This document shows positions 61,573 to 64,000 of a DNA stretch of 64,000 bases, one piece after another. The first letter of the stretch is position 1; each line of letters begins with the position of its first letter. Under the pieces are notes generated by a model. That model searched no databases. It had not been told where the DNA came from and saw only the letters and a list, made by a program, of their open reading frames with translations. The translations under genes and the position numbers were made by a program. The DNA is from JACJWR01 sp964556255 (GTDB taxonomy: Bacteria; Actinomycetota; Actinomycetes; S36-B12; UBA10799): NCBI GenBank assembly GCA_964556255.1, contig CAZKVQ010000002.1:1-64000 (forward strand), read 5' to 3'.

Positions 61573-63471
61573 TTACTGCCCCACCGTGGCGTCGACCTCA
61601 TCCACAACGCCGTCGTCGAACTGGGTCCGATACAGGTCTGCGTAGAGGCCACCGTCGGCGAGCAGTTCCTCATGCCGCCCCCGCTCGACGATGGCCCCGT
61701 CGGAGACGACCAGGATCTGATCGGCTCGCCGGACGGTGGAGAGTCGGTGCGCGATGACGATCGCGGTACGACCTTCCAGTGCACCGTCGAGGGCCCGCTG
61801 GACCGCCGCCTCACTTTCACTGTCCAGATGCGCGGTGGCCTCGTCCAGGATCACCACCCGCGGCCCCTTCAGCAGCAACCGCGCCAGCGCGATCCGTTGC
61901 TTCTCACCCCCGGAGAGCCGGTGCCCGCGATCGCCGACCACGGTGTCGAGACCTTCGGGCAGTCCCCGGATCAGGTCCTCGATCTGGGCGTCCCGGCAGG
62001 CCTGCCAGATGTCCTCCTCCGTGGCGTCGGCGCGCGCGTACAAGAGGTTGTCGCGGATGCTCTCATGAAAGAGGTGGGCCTCCTGGGTCACATAACCGAT
62101 CGCCGAGCGCAACGAGTCACCCGTCACCTGGCGAACGTCGTCCCCTCCGACCTGGACCGCGCCGGTAGTGGCGTCGTACATCCGGGCCACGAGCGCCGTG
62201 ATGGTGGTCTTGCCCGCCCCGCTGGGTCCCACCAGCGCCACCAGCGACCCGGCCTCGGCGGTGAAGGTGATGCCCTTCAGGATCAACTCATTGGGCCGGG
62301 TATCAGCGCGCGCGATGGACTCCAACGACGCCAGCGAGACCTCGTCGGCGTTCGGGTAGCGGAAGGTGACGTCGTCGAAGGCCACCGAGAGCGGCCCGTC
62401 GGGCAGCGGATGTGCATCCGGTGCATCTGCGATCAGCGGTCGCAGATCGAGCACCTCAAAGACCCGGTCGAAGCTGACCAGGGCCGTCATGATGTCAACT
62501 CGGACGTTCGACAACGCGGTCAGCGGACCGTAGAGCTGCCCGAGCAATCCGGTCAGCGCCACCAACGTTCCCAAGGTCATGGCACCCTTGATGACCGCAT
62601 TGCCCCCGACCCCGTAGACCAGCGCCGTTGCGATGGCAGCCACCAAGGTCAGCGCGGTGAAGAAGTAGCGGTTGGCCATAGCGATCTTGATGCCGATGTC
62701 GCGCACCCGGACAGCCCGACCCGCAAAGGCGCCGGCCTCCCGATCGTGATCGCCGAAGAGCTTGACCAAAAGGGCGCCCGCAACGTTGAAACGCTCGGTC
62801 ATCTGGGTACTCATGTCCGCATTGAGCTGCATCTGCTCGCGGGTCAGGGCCTGCAACCGACGACCCATGTACCGGGCCGGCAGCAGGAACAACGGCAGCA
62901 GTATCAGCGAGGCCACGGTGATCTGCCAGGAAAGCGCGAACATCGTGATCAGCACGACGATCAGGCTGATCAGATTCCCCAGCACCCCGGATAGCGTGGA
63001 GGTGAAGGCCTGTTGCGCCCCGATGACGTCGCTGTTCAGCCGGGAGACCAGCGCCCCGGTCTGCGCCCGGGTGAAGAACGCGATGGGTTGGGTCTGCACA
63101 TGGTTGAAGACCTCGGTGCGCAAATCGTAGATGAGTCCCTCGCCGATGCGCGCCGAGTACCAGCGGCTGAGCAGCCCGAGACCGGCGGTGAAGATGGCGA
63201 GCAGAGCCACCAGGATCGCGGAGACGGTCACGACCTTCGCGTCACCCGGGGTCACACCTTTGTCGATGATCCGCTTGAACAGCAGGGGCTGGGCGACCGT
63301 CAGCATGGCGTCGATGACGAGCAGGATCAGAAACCCGGTGATGACCAACTTGTACGGCCTGGCATACCGGAGGATCCGTTTGACCGTGCCCTGCTTGATC
63401 TTGGTCTGCGTGACCGAAGGGTCCCGGGTGTAGGACCGCAAGGTCCGCATCGGACCGCCGTGCATCGACAC
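61573..63471 (-). CDS. ABC exporter, fused transmembrane-ATPase half-transporter
   Basis: 632 aa from GTG 63471. Six helices (residues 45-330) lead to an NBD with Walker A GPSGAGKTT, signature LSGGEKQR, Walker B VVILDEATAHLD with Glu, and H-loop IAHRLSTV. All residues are canonical, so it could work as a homodimer, unlike the 23988-27714 pair. A charged insert (LESIARADTRPNE) sits early in the NBD. Cargo could be drugs, lipids or peptides. It lies 5 bp after the enoyl-CoA hydratase stop. Confidence 0.92.
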   Translation of the reverse strand: MSMHGGPMRTLRSYTRDPSVTQTKIKQGTVKRILRYARPYKLVITGFLILLVIDAMLTVAQPLLFKRIIDKGVTPGDAKVVTVSAILVALLAIFTAGLGLLSRWYSARIGEGLIYDLRTEVFNHVQTQPIAFFTRAQTGALVSRLNSDVIGAQQAFTSTLSGVLGNLISLIVVLITMFALSWQITVASLILLPLFLLPARYMGRRLQALTREQMQLNADMSTQMTERFNVAGALLVKLFGDHDREAGAFAGRAVRVRDIGIKIAMANRYFFTALTLVAAIATALVYGVGGNAVIKGAMTLGTLVALTGLLGQLYGPLTALSNVRVDIMTALVSFDRVFEVLDLRPLIADAPDAHPLPDGPLSVAFDDVTFRYPNADEVSLASLESIARADTRPNELILKGITFTAEAGSLVALVGPSGAGKTTITALVARMYDATTGAVQVGGDDVRQVTGDSLRSAIGYVTQEAHLFHESIRDNLLYARADATEEDIWQACRDAQIEDLIRGLPEGLDTVVGDRGHRLSGGEKQRIALARLLLKGPRVVILDEATAHLDSESEAAVQRALDGALEGRTAIVIAHRLSTVRRADQILVVSDGAIVERGRHEELLADGGLYADLYRTQFDDGVVDEVDATVGQ

Positions 63472-63476
63472 GGGCT

Positions 63477-64000
63477 CTAGCCGTTCATCAGCGCGGCAAG
63501 TTCGGAGATCCGCGCCCGCTGGGCCTTACGTTCGGCGGCGCACTGCTCTTGATGATCGCGCCCACTGACGCCGCGCAGCAGATCCAGCACCTCTGCAGTC
63601 GCGCCCGGCGCTGCGGCGATGATCGCTCCGGCCAGGTCGTCGGCGGTGGACTTTAGCGCGTCATCCTCCACGCAGGCGAGCGCCAGGCCGATCTCGGCTG
63701 CCTCCCGACCGGAGACGGGACGGCCTGTCAGGCAGATTTCGAGGGCCCGTCGCTGTCCTACTGCCTGGGTCAGCGGCCAGGTGCCCGCGAGGTCCGGCAC
63801 AAGTCCGAGTTGGACCTCCTTCATGGACAGTTTGGCACTCTCAGCCACCACCATCAGATCGCAGGCGAGGGCCAACTGGAAGCCGGCTCCCACGGCGTGG
63901 CCAGCGACAGCCGCTATCGTCACGACGGGCTTGCGCCGCCACCAGGTGAACGCACGCTGGTACTCGGCGATCTGTGCGTCGAAGGCCGCATCATCGAGGA
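63477..64000 (-). CDS. Enoyl-CoA hydratase/isomerase family protein, 5' part outside window
   Basis: The frame is open to the window edge; an internal GTG at 63923 is not the true start, because upstream codons read AFDAQIAEYQRAFTWWRRKPVV, typical crotonase. VAGHAVGAGFQLALACDLMVV is the oxyanion/CoA signature. KEVQLGLVPDLAGTWPL carries Asp where the second catalytic Glu often sits (EVxLGxxPxxG). It acts in beta-oxidation or a related CoA pathway. Confidence 0.9.
   Translation of the reverse strand, partial: LDDAAFDAQIAEYQRAFTWWRRKPVVTIAAVAGHAVGAGFQLALACDLMVVAESAKLSMKEVQLGLVPDLAGTWPLTQAVGQRRALEICLTGRPVSGREAAEIGLALACVEDDALKSTADDLAGAIIAAAPGATAEVLDLLRGVSGRDHQEQCAAERKAQRARISELAALMNG

Overview
The window is a high-GC, densely coded actinobacterial chromosome fragment. 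Supporting this are a MarP-type periplasmic protease, a DUF3099 gene next to a SURF1 gene, LigC-type DNA ligase, dodecin, many GTG starts and many probable leaderless promoters (TANNNT 6-8 nt before the start codon). One 100-N and three 10-N runs mark it as a scaffolded draft or metagenome assembly. I see no IS element, phage gene, CRISPR array, rRNA or plasmid function. No stretch over 300 bases lacks a gene.

Layout. 1-184: end of tRNA-Cys, tRNA-Val(GAC), terminator hairpin. 326-4853: an AsnB-like ligase lacking the glutaminase cysteine, an ATP-grasp enzyme and a SET-domain protein of the Rubisco-LSMT/SETD type; this is the most unusual stretch. 4941-12218: membrane and secreted proteins, a DsbA/FrnE-like oxidoreductase, a pentapeptide-repeat membrane protein, an SDR, an alpha/beta hydrolase and a class V aminotransferase. 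12311-16338: TPP riboswitch followed by thiBPQ thiamine uptake genes. 16541-19795: CYTH-like protein plus two tandem GGDEF proteins, a likely nucleotide-signalling operon. 19824-27714: acyltransferase, SIMPL protein, nitronate monooxygenase, ClC channel and a heterodimeric ABC exporter.

27742-35959: small membrane proteins, CoA-binding protein, DHA2 MFS exporter, pabC/pabB (4-aminobenzoate for folate), hydrolase, DUF3293 and HIT proteins. 35976-39765: SDR / SnoaL-like / zinc alcohol dehydrogenase operon, DJ-1/PfpI protein and DUF1275 protein. 39784-46297: lipoprotein, MarP-like protease, YihY-family protein, AidB-like dehydrogenase, ZapE and a RibD-C reductase. 46423-51064: small stress/antitoxin-like protein, LigC, a membrane alpha/beta hydrolase and a secreted copper monooxygenase of the PHM/DBH family.

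51160-64000: two histidine phosphatases, SpoU-type RNA methyltransferase, ABC ATPase, SerB (serine synthesis), TldD/TldE protease pair, DUF3099, dodecin, SURF1 (cytochrome oxidase assembly, so aerobic respiration), SDR, an ABC exporter and a truncated enoyl-CoA hydratase running off the end.
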